The notes beneath the pieces were generated by a model. That model was not told the DNA's origin. It saw nothing but the letters and a program-made list of their open reading frames with translations, and made no database searches. Below, in pieces: positions 35,932 to 50,019 of a stretch of 64,000 nucleotides of DNA (within the stretch, counting starts at the first letter, position 1; every line of letters starts with the position of its first letter). The DNA comes from Synanceia verrucosa (lineage: Eukaryota; Chordata; Actinopteri; Perciformes; Synanceiidae): NCBI GenBank assembly GCA_029721515.1, contig CM056567.1:7651507-7715506 (forward strand). Direction: 5' to 3'. The position numbers were made by a program, and so were the translations under genes.

Positions 35932-38416
35932 GTATAGGATATATTGTTACTTTTTCCTTGAAAGAAAACATACTTGAGGGGGTAAACAGAAGAGCCTATC
36001 CAAGGTATATAGTGTAGACCACACTGCACAGACACATTGTCACCCTATGGTTTTACCACTATTATATTGATTTCGTACATCCAGACAAAACCAATTAATT
36101 TCCCATTTGCATCTGCTTTATTGCCTCGTTCCTCCTGTCAGCTGCTCTTCTGAATGCTGACACATGTTAAAAACACACAAAGCTTTAAACCTTTTATTTG
36201 GGCCTTGTGACTCTGTGGCATTGGTCCTTGCTGTGAGATTAACCCTTTTCCATCTTAACAGATCATTTACAAGGCGTTGTGCTATTAATGATTGACTGCC
36301 ATTATGTAAGACTAAAGGCAAAACCGCAGCACTTCTAGTCTTACAGTGCAAGAGGCTCAATGTTGTATAATACTACAGTGATCACTCAGTCAAGGTGAGT
36401 AGGGCGCTCAGTGGGCTATCTGGGGACTGACATGTCCCAGCTTTATTTCCTGTTTTCACAGTTCATATAACATGTAACATTCTTGACTAATATGCAGCTT
36501 TCACACAAGCTTTTAAGCTCGTAAAGTGATGAAGTGTCATGTGGCAGCGAGTGACACCTCACAGTCTAAATCTGTGTGCCGATGCAGTGGCAGTTTATGA
36601 GGTTTTCCTCAAAGGAAGTGTTTGCTGCTGAGCTGTATGAAAGGCAAAAGGCCGAGAGATGGGAAGCAGAGCTGAGTGTGTTATGTTAAGTGGTGCTTAA
36701 TGCTGCTACCCTTCCTCGCTGCTTCTTGTGTTGATAATCATAATTGTATTCTTTGAATAATTCAGTTAGGGTTGGAAGTTCACCATCCAGACCCTGAGAT
36801 CCCACACTACACACCATCACATACTTTCATGGCTGGATGCATCTTTTGTTGCTGAAAGTCTAGACTACAAGCAGATGTAGGTAGAAGTTATATGTGAATT
36901 CCTGGACATGATTAGATATCCATAAAGTGTCAGCTGAAGACGCCAGGCATGTCACAGCATGAAAAGTGTGAACACAATGACTTGATGAGCTAATTTGAGC
37001 TCTCTAAGTTTATCATTTGAAACCTACTCAGATATGTTGTCTGTCCTTTTGGTCTGTGCTCCTGAGCTGTGAATTAAGCGGGCTCTCTGTGTGTTTCAGA
37101 CTGCTTTTAGCTCAGTGTTGACTGTAGCTAGCTGTGTGTTATGGTGTGTCGGGGGTATCGAAGCACGGAGCACATTCTTTCCTGTTGATGACTCACGTCC
37201 TGGGCATGGCACTGACTGTAAGCGAGGCTCCGGGGAACCACAGAATACACACAAACCACCAGACCATTTGCAGAGGATGCAGTTCGCAGTGCACTTAAAA
37301 TCCTAAAACCTAAAATTTGCATGTGAACAAATGCAGTGCACACAGGCACTCCCTCACAGTGTTTACCCACCAGACAGGGATGTGCCCAACTCATGTATAG
37401 TACACAGATCCACATAAACAAGCCTGAAGGTAGTCTTTGATAGTATCATCGTACACAGGGAGTGGCACATATGGGGGTATAACAACACTGCCAGGCTGGG
37501 GCTTGTCATTTGTGGCAAGGAGAGGACTGAATGTTACACCACAGTGAGAATGTGAAGTTCCCACCCAGTTCACCCCAAGCAACCCCAGGCATGTGCAGTG
37601 CACATCTGTGATCATGTAGAGACTTAACTCAAACCTCTTCATCAGTTTTTCAGACACCAGAATTCTGCAACAAATTGTAGAACTAACCACAGCAAGCTTT
37701 ATATAGACTGCCTGTGACTTCACACGTCTGCTGACAGAGCTTCAGATACATACAACACTTTATCAACAAAGAAACTTTCAACAACGTTCACATTCACATC
37801 TAAAATGCTGATACACTGGAGAAGCAGTATGCTGATGGAGTTTTGTGATATCTGGCACATGGAAATAGTGTTTGTATCTGTTCATTTATCTGATGGTCAC
37901 ATGCTTGTAAAATGTGTATATTACTACCAGCACCATAAAAGATCCCAATCACGCAAAAGTATCCCAATCCACACAAAGCCAGAAGTTAATCTAAACTCAC
38001 AAGCAAGTTGAACCATGAAGTGAGTGTGTGAGAGCTCATGATTTATTGAGATTTCTATTTATTGATTTATTAGTCTCTCGTTTTGTTTTTTTTTTTCCTT
38101 CTGGATATTTTGTGTCTAGCTTCCTCAGGTCTTTATTAGGCTGTTCACAGTTAGTCAGACACCCAGTGAGTAAGTGATTCCTCTCTGTTTTTATCTGTCT
38201 GCTCCTGCGCACTGCTACCGTGGCGTTCTCTTTAAAAATAACCTTTGTGCTGCTCTGACATCAGTTCATTCCAACCTTTCTCCACCGTGCTGACTGTTGT
38301 GCCGTGGCCTTCAAAGGTCAGAGTGATGCTCCTGGCGGCTCTGCTGTGATCTTTGTTGCTACGGTTTCCACAGAAACGAGACAACGGTGGGCAGAAAGCA
38401 GTCAAGTCGCAAAAAG

Positions 38417-41400
38417 ATGACGACGCCGTCGCCCACGCACAGTGACAGCAGCGGCTCCTCTAAACATGACAGTAACCAGGTATGTGTGTGTGGTGCTTTC
38501 AGGTACAATACGAGAGCTTCTGCTGTGTGAACAAAAAGTACTCAAAGCCACTTCTAGCTGTTTCACTATTTGTTTTTCTTCTCAGTTCATATTGAAGCAT
38601 GTTAGATATTATCACTGTTTACTGTTATGTTTGTCTGTGTGTGTTTGTTGTCCTGATCCTGTTTGATGATTCTTTGTTAAAGGCTCTTTTCTGTGACCAA
38701 ACATTAAACTGTTCCTAGAAATGCAAACACAAGCAACACTTTTGCACTAATATTGTATTGGTGATGATGATGTGTGCTGTTTACATGTTTAGATTGTGTC
38801 ATACCTGTGTTATTTCAAACTAATGCAGTATTGCCCCTGTATCCGTCCAGGACAGCTGGGAGATTGTGGAGGGGCTCAGGGGGGTTCCTGCCAGCATGCA
38901 GGAGCCTGACAGACAGGAGGGCTTCCTGCTCAAGAGGAGGAAGTGGCCCATGAAGGGGTGGCACAAGGTGGGCACCTCACCAGCACTTTTGAAGCCCAAG
39001 ACACCAACAGCATTGTATCAGGTCTTATTTTTGAACCAAAGACCTATTTTTTCACACTGAACTTGATTTCCTTTGATAGGAAAGGTATCAGATAGTGAGG
39101 TTCTTTTTAAGTGTCTTTTGTTTTAGAAAAGAAATACTGCACATGGGTGTTAGTTGTTGTCCAACTAGAGTTCGAACTTGCTATCTTTTAATACCTCAAG
39201 CTATTTCCACATTTCCTCCTCTTCACCATTATAATCCTCTGTTTCCTTCATTCCATTCTTTTTATTCCCAGCCAATTGTACAGTAACCCTGACTCATCTT
39301 CCTCCCCCTCTTCTGTGTGCTCTTGCATACCTGGAAAGTTCTGCCTTGCAACATGATTGAATATCCGCTTAAAGAGACACTATTTTATCCAACAATGAGT
39401 CCTGTCTAAGTGCTTTAACAGTTTTTGTTTTTGTACTGTAAAACTTGTAAGCTGTCGCTATGCTTTCATGGTCATTATCCATACTGCTGATGAGTTATTT
39501 TACTGCTGCTTGTGAAATTTGAATGGCAGGGTCAAAGAAAAGTGGTGTTATTGGTGAACAACCTCCAATGTCAGCATGTAATTTTATTGGTGTTTTTAAC
39601 TAGTATAAGCAAAAAGAATGCAATAAATATATGAGTCGAGAGAGGCAAAATCTTAAAAACAGATTAGTTATTGTGATTAATGTTAATTGTGTTTGATTTC
39701 TTCCCACCTAGAGATACTTTGCCTTGGAGAAAGGCATCTTGAAGTATGCAAAACGTGGAAGTGATGTGAGTATTACCTCAAGAGCGCCGCCACTGTGTGT
39801 CATTTTTTCATCTCTCTACCCATACAAACACATGCTAACAACACATTGTGTTCACAGCTGAAGAAGGGAAAGCTTCATGGCTGCATTGATGTTGGCCTGT
39901 CTGTCATGTCAATCAAGAAGAAAGCCATGTGCATCGACTTGGACACAGAGGATAACATCTATCACTTAAAGGTAACCACTGGCACTCACATTAACAAATA
40001 AAAGTGGGGTCAGTGCCTTCTCTCAGACAGATACGGGCACACAGATGCATCAGTGCCTTCATTCAGTCTCTCTCATAGTGTTTGGTACAAAGACACTCGC
40101 TGGTGTTGCTAAAATGAATTTGTGGCACTTAGGTGAAGTCTCCAGAGCTGTTTGAGGAGTGGGTTTCAAAGCTGCGTCACCACCGCGTGTTTCGGCAGAA
40201 CGAGATTGCCATGTATCCCCATGAGAGGCATCTCTTCAACCCCCATGCCTCCCCTTCACCCTCCCCCTCCCTCAATGACTTGCTTAGAAAAGTAAGTTGA
40301 CATGTTCCTTTAGTTGTGATGCAGGAGGAATGTCGTTCTGTAAGACTGCACATGCCTCATCCTCTCTCATCTCTTTGTTGCTCTAAATCAGAGGGCTCCT
40401 CTTACTAAGCAGTCGTCAGTCCACCAGGCAAAGGTCAGTTCGTGGCTCCATTCCTCAGACGATATGGACAAATGCTGCAAGGGTACGTTGTTGTTTTGTC
40501 TGTTTCTCTCTGCTTATCACTTCCCGTCTTGCTTGCTCTATCTTGTCAATACTCTTTCACAATGTTGAACACAGTAGTGAATCTTCAATTGTATCTCTCA
40601 TTACTGCATGCACCCCTGTCATCTAATAACAATCTCTCTTTCACTCAGATTTGGAGGAATGTGAATCGTACCTGCTCGAGCTCAACCTGCTGCTGAAGAG
40701 CATGGAGGTCCTCCACCGCACATACTCAGCCCCAGCCATTAGTGCACTACAAGTAAGCACAGGCACCACAGATTAAGTTAGCCATGGTGCAAAATGTACA
40801 GGTGCTTTCTCTAGCTCTTTATCTGTTTGGAGAAGCAGACATGAATATCAGCACAGACGCAATGCAATGCATTGCTCTGGACTTGCCTGACAGCAAAGCT
40901 CAGTTTAGCCTCCAGTGTAGTTTTCAGTTTAGGCTACATTGAGAATATTTTCTGACAGAGCACTGAACTGAAAGTGAAACTTACCTATACCTTTACAAAT
41001 TGAGTCTTACTGTTTTGAAGCAGCAAGTTTAACATTCACTTCAGTTCCCTGTCAGAAGCCGCTGTCTGTCCGTGTGAAGAAGCAGTGAAATATTCTAAAT
41101 ATAGCATAGGCATACACTTGCATATAACGGATACATAAGGATAGGGCTTTTTTTTTTCTAACTGTTCTTTTAGGTGGCCCCGTCCATAGTGCATTACATT
41201 ACAGTATGTTACTAAAGACATTGCTTTTTGGAATAGAAACTGAAAGTCATTTTGTTATTACTTCTTACTACCTCTGTTTCTTGTGATATCACAGGCGTCA
41301 AACTATGACATGCCCAAAAAGGAGAAGAGGCCAAGGAGATGGCGATCCAAAAACAATGGCAAAGAAACCAAAGCCACCCTACAGGTACACATGCAGCTTT

Positions 41401-44400
41401 TGATAGTCATTGAGAAATTAATTTACAGTCATTCAGCAGAATGAAGGTGGGAATAATACTTACAGCTTTTCACCTTTCTCTGTTTTTGTCAACCAGGTCC
41501 CAAGCTGCATCTCCTCTCAATCCCCACGTCTCCACGCCTCCAACCCCAACCTCTCCACCACTGGGTCAAACACTCAGGAGATCTGTCTTGAATCCCCAGA
41601 CTCGCCTACAGATGCGTCCCGTCTACAGGAGGACTTCTGTGTGCTGGCCAAAAACAGTGAGTCCCTGCTAGGTTGTCTGCTAGTTTGCCTGGAGATGCAT
41701 TTACTTGAAAGTGTTTGCGTCCATATGGTAAGATAGTTTCCATGACAACTCTCTGTCTGGCATTTGCTTCTCTCCAGTCCACACCACACTGAAATCAGCC
41801 TTTAGTTCACTAGCTGCAGAAAGAGACAGACTGAGGCAGACCATCGACATGCAGGCGCCACAGCCAGCGCAGGTCATGGGCTTGAAGACCGCCTATGCCT
41901 CAGTGAGTATCTGTGATTCAAAAATCACCACAAAGCTCCACCTCCTGTCATTACAGGTCCAGTTTCAGTTAACTGACTTCTTCTTCTTATTTTCAACAGG
42001 AATGTTCAGGTGGCTCCCACTCCTTGGTCCACCAGGTGTCCAATGAGAGCAAAGCATCTATCCCAGAGTCAATATCAGAGTTTTTTGATGCGCAGGAGTA
42101 CCTCCTCTCCTCTTCCTCTTCTGAGAATGAGGTGAGACATTAGTAAACACGTTCTGAATGCATTGATCTATTAATTAACGAATTGTTTTGTCTACAAAAT
42201 GTCTAAAATAAGGGGAAATGTCCACGACAATTGCAAGATGTTTGCCAATGACTTGCTTCGTGTGTTAAAAATGATATGTTAGAGAGAAGCAGCATATCTT
42301 AACATTTCAGAAGCTGAAAAGTTTTCAGTATTATTATTATTATTTAGCATTGTTGACTATAATCAATACATTTACTATTTGTTTCAACACTACAGTGATC
42401 AAGTCAAACTTCAAGTCTAACAACAGGCAGGAAAAGTAATCTTAATACTCCTAGAACTGCCCCAAGAGCCTGTTATAACACAACTAATACCTGCAAGGCA
42501 CAACGAACGTTTTGTACTCTGGGTGCATTTGTTTGTTTCCGTCCTTTGATTCTATGCTCTTGTCGCTCACTGACCTTTCAGCATTGACTTTCTGTCTCCA
42601 GGTCTCTGACGATGACTCGTATATCAGTGATGTCAGTGACAGCGTCTCCATGGATACCTGCAGCAACGAGGGAGGCAGCGAGAGACACAACTCTGGTACA
42701 TGATACAGTAAAACACTGACACATCTTTAACTGCCAGTACTCATTGTTGCCATCTTAGGCCACTGAAGGATGATGGTTGGTAATGGGTGTGTGTGTCAGG
42801 TTTCAGAACTGTTAGTGAAGATGACTGAATAAATCCTGTTTGAATATGCTCCTTTCCTATTATTGCTGCCAACATTTTTACTTTGTTCTTCTCAATTTAA
42901 AATGACAAAATACTTGCAAATCTCAAAGCTCATGCTGTACACACCGTCCATCTCTGTGTGGTCATGCAAACACACCTTATTCTGTCAAAAAGAGCCAGGA
43001 CTTGTCTGTCCCAGAATGACTATGACTAAGCCTCTGTGTGCTTTTGTGTGTTTTCGGCATCAAATAAAAAAAAAATATCTGGGATCACAGAAATCACTCA
43101 CTTGCTTCGATAATATGTTGAACATGACCACTGCCAACTTCCAGGCTTGTATACTAACTCAGTACTGTGTTCCCTCATACAGTATGTTACAAAGCATCTG
43201 TGTGCAGGCGTCATTAATTCACTGCTGCAGATGGTGTCCCTGTTATATTTTCACCACATAAAACCTTTGCCTCTAGGTAGCACAAAACAGAAACACTGGG
43301 ATTGAATTACACTGCTTAGTTGCATATGAAAATCTTAGTTTTCACCTGGTTTAGACATTTAAAGTTCAAGGTTCTTTATTAGTACGAATGCTGAATTTGT
43401 AGTGCAGATGGGGAACTCAGCAATGGAAATATAAAATAAATAACAATAAAAATAACAGCCCATCAACAGACATCATGACACAATGAACACATTACATGAA
43501 TCTTTTTTCTTTGAGGCAGAAGACAGTCCAGTAATCCAAACCGAAATAACAAAGTTAATCCAAAAAAAATACAAAACCCAATAATCCAAAAACTCTCAAC
43601 CCAATCAGCAACACAGATACTCTGCCACCCATACATGCCTGGTGAGAGGCTCAAAAGTCCTGGCCAAAGGTCACACAAAACCAAATCTCAGAAATGGCTC
43701 TTCCAGTATCTCTTATAATTCCTTTATTTGTCTCTCAAACAGCGTTTAGACCATGATATTTATGTGTCTTTTATACAGTGTGCACCACCTTTCTCACATA
43801 TGCTCCGTCTCCCTTGTATCCAGTTAGCAGTGTGGTGACTCTGGCTCGTCGGCGCTCCACGCTGCCCTCTCCCAGTCCCACCAGCAGCGTGAGCCTGTGG
43901 AACATCCTGAAGAACAACATCGGTAAGGACCTGTCCAAGGTGGCCATGCCAGTACAGCTCAATGAGCCTATCAACACCCTGCAGAGGCTGTGTGAGGAGC
44001 TGGAGTACAGTGAGCTGCTGGACACCGCCAACCAGACCCAAGACCCCTACCAGCGTATGGTGAGAGCAAATAAAACACCTTGCAAGAGCTAGATAGAGCC
44101 ATGTAAGTGTGTACCAAGTAAACAGTTGAGTGATGGTCTAATGTAAACATAGTTAATTATGCACCTATATAATAAGAAAAAGACATTTGGATTCAGACAG
44201 GAAGATGAACATCGAAGTAGCTGTAGGAAACTAGAGATGGAAAATGTGTTTCGAGCTCAGTGCTCTTCCTCAGGCAACTCTTCAAAAGCTACTCCGATGT
44301 CCGTCTTGTGCTCCGTGTGCCTCTGTTAAAGGCATTCAAAATATTATATTGATGTAAGCCAGAAGCTTTCAGTTGTCTTTTTAAAGGACTTTTTAATCCA

Positions 44401-47400
44401 GAGAACACACACAGTCCCTAGAATTGTCCCGTCTAAACAAAGTTGGCGGTGTCGCACACATACATGTTCATAACCTCATGTAGATAAATCTGTCAATACT
44501 CTAAATAGACATGTATCAAATGTAATTCATCCCCTCTGATTTTATGTGCAGGTGTACGTTGCTACATTTGCAATATCTGCATATACGTCCACCTACTATC
44601 GAGCAGGAAGTAAACCCTTCAACCCTGTCTTGGGAGAGACGTACGAGTGTGACAGACCGGATAAAGGCTTCAGGTTTATAGCTGAACAGGTAACAGTCAC
44701 ATGGAAATTCTCTTCCTACTACTTTTCACTTTATCACATAAGCACTCACAAACAACAACACATAAAATCAACAGTTTTTGAACGTAAAGTGAATGAAAAC
44801 ATGTCTGAGACTGATTTTCTTAAATATGTCTCACATTCTGTTTATAATTAAAGTAATGCCTCACCTACAAAATGATTACACCATTTGTACATCAATTACT
44901 CACGCTGTGTTACCTTGAACTCTTGAAGGAAGTGTACTTTGTTTTTCTCGTATGTTTCCTGGTGAGCAAGGAATCAAAAAACTGAGAAGTCTTGATGAGT
45001 TGAAGTAAATGTGGGGCCATGCTTAGTAACAGCAAAACTATATAAAAAAAACATCTGTTTACAAAATCTCACACAGGTGATGCAGAAAGTCTCATTTTTC
45101 CAGTCTTTTGCTCACTTCTTCCCAAACTGATGTATCTTCGCTAAAACTGTGAATTGTGTGTGAAAATGTGTGGTTAGGTTGTCTCATTTCCAGAGTTATC
45201 AATGAATGTCTTATGCATTGAAGAACAGCCCTCTTCCTGTTTTACTTTTTTGTTTCAAAGCAATTCTCAAGACTTGTCACAAAATCCAATCCACTAGCGA
45301 ACAATGTAAAGCTGAGATTTTGAGCACTGACCTGCCCATCATCTCTCTGGTGGTCTTGTTTGTTTCCCGTAATTATGCTGATCTCTTCAAATAAGTAGGT
45401 TACAGCTGTCAAAGCTCTATGTTTCACCTTCCCCACCTTTTGTGTTTGATACAACATCCACAAAGTGTCTTTATCTCATCTTCTATCTCCTCTGTTCATT
45501 TCCCAGGTGAGTCATCATCCACCTGTGTCAGCATGCCACGCTGATTCAAGGAACTTCACCTTTTGGCAAGGTGAGCAGGAAAGCGTTTGTTTGGAGTACA
45601 CGTCTACTTCCAGTCTGAGTTTCGATGCAGATTATGTCACTGCCACCACACCTCTTGTTTCTGAGTGTTTGATACATGCTCTATGTTGTATTTAAGGTGA
45701 AAATTGGTGTTGTGGAAGATGAAGCATTGTCATTTAACCATGACACCTTGGTGATCACTCTGTAACTTTCCACTGTGTGATACTGAAATGCTTGCTTTCT
45801 ACATACTGTTCCAAATTACCATACAAATTGTACAAATGTGGCCTATTTTTCAACTCTGACACTCTGCTATGTTAAAACCATAGAAGCTGCTCGATGAATA
45901 AAAAGGTGATTTAACTGAGATAATATGATGTCATAAGCACTCACCTGTAATTTTCTCATCTCTTTTGTTTTTAGATGTTCGGTGGAAAAATAAATTCTGG
46001 GGCAAATCCATGGAAATTGTTCCCATGGGAACCACTCATGTCACACTACCTGTGTAGGTCCTCGACTCCCTTACTTGTTGTGTGTGGGTGTGTGTTTGAA
46101 ACATGAGTGTTTACACTCTTTTTTACATTTCACATTTTATGTTTAATGTGTGTGCCCATGTCATTGTGCATAGTATAGGCTGATGAAACAACATGTGGAT
46201 TAAGTACGGTAATTCATTTCTCCAGTTTCGGGGCCCACTACGAATGGAACAAAGTGACGTCGTGCATCCATAACATCCTGAGCGGCCAGCGCTGGATCGA
46301 GCACTACGGAGAGATGTCCATCAAAAGTGACGACTGCCAGTGTAAAGTCACATTTGTCAAGGTTAGGAAGTGTAGTCTTTGTTGTGAATGACTGTTGTGA
46401 AAGGAGTGAAGGGAGCACTGAAATGCAGCCAGTAAATGACACTAACTTGACCATTTCTCAAATGACAGACGTTTAATAAGATGGGCTACACTATTACTAT
46501 TCTCATTTGAGTCTGGAGTTGTCCGTAACTTGAGAAAATTCAGTCGGTAAACAGACTCTACTTCCTGTGTATCATAGTTTACTAAGGACCCCTAGTGCCA
46601 ACTATGTGTCCTTCACAGTGCCTGAACTAAAATACTTATTTGTGATGTTGTCACATATGCATACATGCTTTGTTTTAGTTCAGGCACTCAATTGCCACAA
46701 TTTATTTTGAGGGAAAGAAGTAACATGTTTTTCATGGCTTAACATAGCACAACTAATTCTATATTCCCTGTGAAGTGTGACTTGCTGATTTCTTGTGTAG
46801 TTCCTTTGTAGAGACAGACAGTACCTGATTGTACTTAACAGCCTGTTGCTGTTTGTGTGTCCCAGTGAGCCTCTGGTCAGACTCTTGTAATCATGACAAA
46901 GACGCATGGCTTTAAACAGCAAAGTTAAGCTCCATCATCCTCTCAGAGACTTAAGATTTGTTCCTTTGTAAAATGATTCCTGCAGTTTTCTGTCATGCTG
47001 TGCTGTCTACTAAAGAGACATGCTTACTTAAAGTAGCCTCACAAGAAACATTAGGCAAACAGCACCATCTCCTGGACAAAGATAGGAACTGAAATTCAAA
47101 CCAGGAGCATGGAAAATTCTTGTCTGTTTAAACATTGACATGCATCACATAGTATTTATCATCATTATTATTAAATGTGATACTTAGGTTGTCTGCTCTA
47201 ATTCTGTATAATGTATGTTGTTGTTGTAGGCAAGATCATGGAGCTCCACAGTGAACGAGATAGAGGGTGTGGTTACAGATCCAAACGGCAAAGTTGTACA
47301 TTCCATCTTTGGAAAATGGCACGAGTCAGTTTTTCAAGGAGACCCACCTTCTGCCACGTGTATCTGGAGAGCAAGTGAGTGATCGGTCCCTGGGAATGTC

Positions 47401-48933
47401 GCAAGTTTTTACGTCAAGGCACTTCAAGCAAAAGACGAAACTGAGCTTTTGATTTGTGTTCATGTGTGTAGATCCCATGCCAGTGGACCAGGACCAGTAC
47501 TACGGCTTCACCCAGTTCGCGGTGGAGTTAAATGAGCTGGACTCCACCCTGAGACCTCTGCTGCCCTCCACAGACACACGCTTCAGGCCGGACCAGAGGT
47601 TGGCACTCTTAATGCTCTATCAGTCTGTCCACACACATCATCCTTACCCATTTTAGAAGCACGATAATTAATTGTGTTGCTGTATATTAGACCATATATT
47701 CCAGTCTAACAGGTTGAACAGGTGACCCTGTCGTCTTAACGGGTTTAAAGCTGCCAAATAAGACCATCTGGCCCAAAACATTTTTTTTTTCTACAGTTAT
47801 GGTTTTGTTGTCCAAGTCTGGTCGAGTCCATGTGGTGTGAAGCAGTAAATGTGTGAAATATGAACATAACCATGGCAACAGACTATGGGAGTTTAGCTCT
47901 AGTGCAACAAAGTCACACGATTTTATTTTAGTAAGAGTTTAAACTGTTATCAGTGTTATTTGGATAGAGGAATAATAGTCATATTAAGGTTATCAAATCC
48001 CAACACATAATTAGTTTATGCAAGGACTCAATTTAGACATTAAACACGATGAAAAAAGTCTCATCAAACACAATTCTGCAGCAATATTCTTGTTGTAATG
48101 TCGCTAGAAAATGCTTTCTGTGAAAAGGGCACAGTAGGAAAAGAACAGGTGTAAATAATCAGTTTAAAGATGTCTGAACTCCATGTCAATGCTTCAGTTT
48201 CAGGGTGGTGGCTCACTGTCACGCTCGTGGCCTACTGGGACAGCAGAACCATTTCATGTGTTTTTACTGCAGGAACTCTTACACAGTACCGAACCCAGGA
48301 ATTAATTTCGTTGTATGCACCGTCATATAATGACAATAAAGGCATTTGATTTGATTTGAATTAAACCTGGAGCTAAACTTCAAGTTAATATCGCCTTCAT
48401 TACATCCAGTGCAGACAGTCATGCGACAGTAAATTCAAACAACAGCAGGATGGCTGTCTTGTTGTTTTCACATGTGTGATAATTGTATTTGGAGTGCAGC
48501 TGCACTGAATTAGCCTGATCTTCATAGTTCCTCAGGTGAGAATGAAACGCAAACAGGGTCTTTTAAGGTAGCTTGTACCAGCCAACTATATTATTTTATT
48601 TATTTATTTTTAAGCAAATTCTGGTGCAGTTCAGTTGTGAATGCAGGATTCTACCAAAATAACTGGTCCAAGACCACTTCTCTCTCTTTCTCAAGTGAGG
48701 TGAAGTGAACATAATCTGACCCATCTAGTGAACCAGCAGATTGTTGGCTGCCTGCATGGGCTTTACCTGAGGTGAACAACAGGTTAACATGAATGAAAGA
48801 GGACTGACTCTGACTCTTCACATTTTCTACCAACAGATTTCTGACCAGTAACAAAGACCTCTGCTCGTTTATTTCCAGCCCCGATCCTTCATACACTTGT
48901 TTTTTATTGGGTTTGCTTTACATTGTGAACATG

Positions 48934-48964
<31 letters not shown>

Positions 48965-50019
48965 TTCTCTCTCTCTCTCTCTGGTGTTCTTTGTCCAGGC
49001 TGTTGGAGGAGGGGAACACAGAAGGAGCCGAGGAGCAGAAACAGAGGATAGAGCATCTCCAAAGAGAGAGGAGGAAAGTGCTGCAAGACAACAACATGAC
49101 ACACCAGCCACGCTTTTTCAAGTATGCTGCTTACTTCCTCTCTGTGTGTTTTCTTTGTTTGCAATTGGACACGGTGTTCACATGTTTCCTCCATGAAAAA
49201 TTGGTCTGTTGCGTATAGTCGGAGATCACCTCCAGAGCAGCCACTGTGTTTCATGTGGTGGAAGCAGATACTGGATGCCTGTGGCTTGTCTTACCTCAGT
49301 AACAACGTCAAATGGTTGAAACTAACTATTGAACAGAACCTCAGTTAACGCAACTGTGGCAAAGAGAACTATGAATTATGACATCATGTGACATTGACAA
49401 AAATGTAAGCGCTTAAATTGGAAGAATATCTCTTGTATGACAACTAAAACAACAGAATTCCTGAGGTCAGAAAAAGACTATCTCTCTCTTCAGGAGGTGT
49501 CAACAAAAAGACTCCAGACTGTTAAATATAAAAGACTGTCACCGTCTGTAGACTTGGGAAGACCAATCTGGGTTATTCCTCCCTAATGTCAGTCATCATG
49601 TCATGTGGGTCGTTATTCCTCAGATGCTCCGTTTATCATTAACCTCTAGTTAAAACTGAGAAATTCATAATCCAGTCCTCCCTTATATTCCTGGATGTTT
49701 ATATCAGATATTTTTTCTCATCTGGGCTAGCCCACAGAACATTATGAACATTAGAAAGACATAAAGACTTTTAGCTTCATGTTACAGATTCACTGATTCA
49801 ATTTAAAAGTGGTGCCCTACATTTTTCTGGAGATGGATGTGGGAATATAATGTGCTGAGCATTTAATTTAAATAGGATAATCATTCAAGACGTATCACTC
49901 ATGACGTTGTTTGTGTCTGCAGGAAATCTAACAATGACACGTGGGTGAGCAGCAACACGTACTGGGAGCTGCGCAGAGACCCTGGTTTCAGTAAGATGGA
50001 CTTCCCTGTGTTGTGGTGA
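38417..50019 (+). CDS. osbpl3: OSBPL3, oxysterol-binding protein-like 3 (ORP3)
   Basis: Twenty-one coding exons give 815 aa (human 887): 38417-38479, 38851-38967, 39712-39765, 39858-39971, 40133-40291, 40392-40482, 40649-40752, 41295-41384, 41497-41656, 41778-41902, 42000-42131, 42602-42695, 43824-44059, 44552-44689, 45507-45570, 45975-46053, 46226-46361, 47230-47374, 47472-47598, 48999-49121, 49923-50019. All joins keep frame. An N-terminal PH domain (~42-135, KWPMKGWHK) binds phosphoinositides. The FFAT motif EFFDAQE (386-392) should recruit ER VAP proteins. The C-terminal lipid-binding domain starts near SLWNILKNNIGKDLSK (~458) and carries the ORP fingerprint EQVSHHPP (558-565), split by an intron. 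LHRTYSAPAI and the C-terminus FPVLW favour ORP3 over ORP6/ORP7, as does adjacent gsdme. It acts at ER-plasma membrane contacts in lipid/PI4P exchange and R-Ras signalling. A coiled segment found in human before FFAT is missing. Confidence 0.92.
43355..43445 (-). repeat. Possible LINE 3'-tail remnant in osbpl3 intron
   Basis: On the minus strand, 'attcgtactaataaagaacc' resembles the 3' termini of non-LTR elements. Weak call. Confidence 0.25.
48285..48362 (+). repeat. LINE 3'-tail-like repeat in osbpl3 intron
   Basis: 'aatttcgttgtatg', then 'atgacaataaaggc' and terminal TTGAT units: the typical layout of a fish non-LTR element 3' end. Confidence 0.55.
48933..48982 (+). repeat. (CT)n-rich tract at osbpl3 exon 20 acceptor
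   Basis: CT-rich sequence with GT interruptions, 16 bp upstream of the acceptor at 48997-48998. It doubles as an unusually long polypyrimidine tract. Confidence 0.75.

Larger units (their letters stand above)
32482..38373 (+). other. Putative osbpl3 intron 1
   Basis: About 5.9 kb between the candidate first exon and the acceptor at 38372-38373. No coding exon is recognised. It contains a (TA)n tract with a truncated SINE (35622-35931) and dispersed repeat fragments around 33400-33900. Confidence 0.4.

Noticed and set aside
40741..40752. 'agtgcactaca' word resembling the miR-148/152 seed region
   Set aside because: It is coding sequence of osbpl3 exon 7 with no hairpin partner seen.
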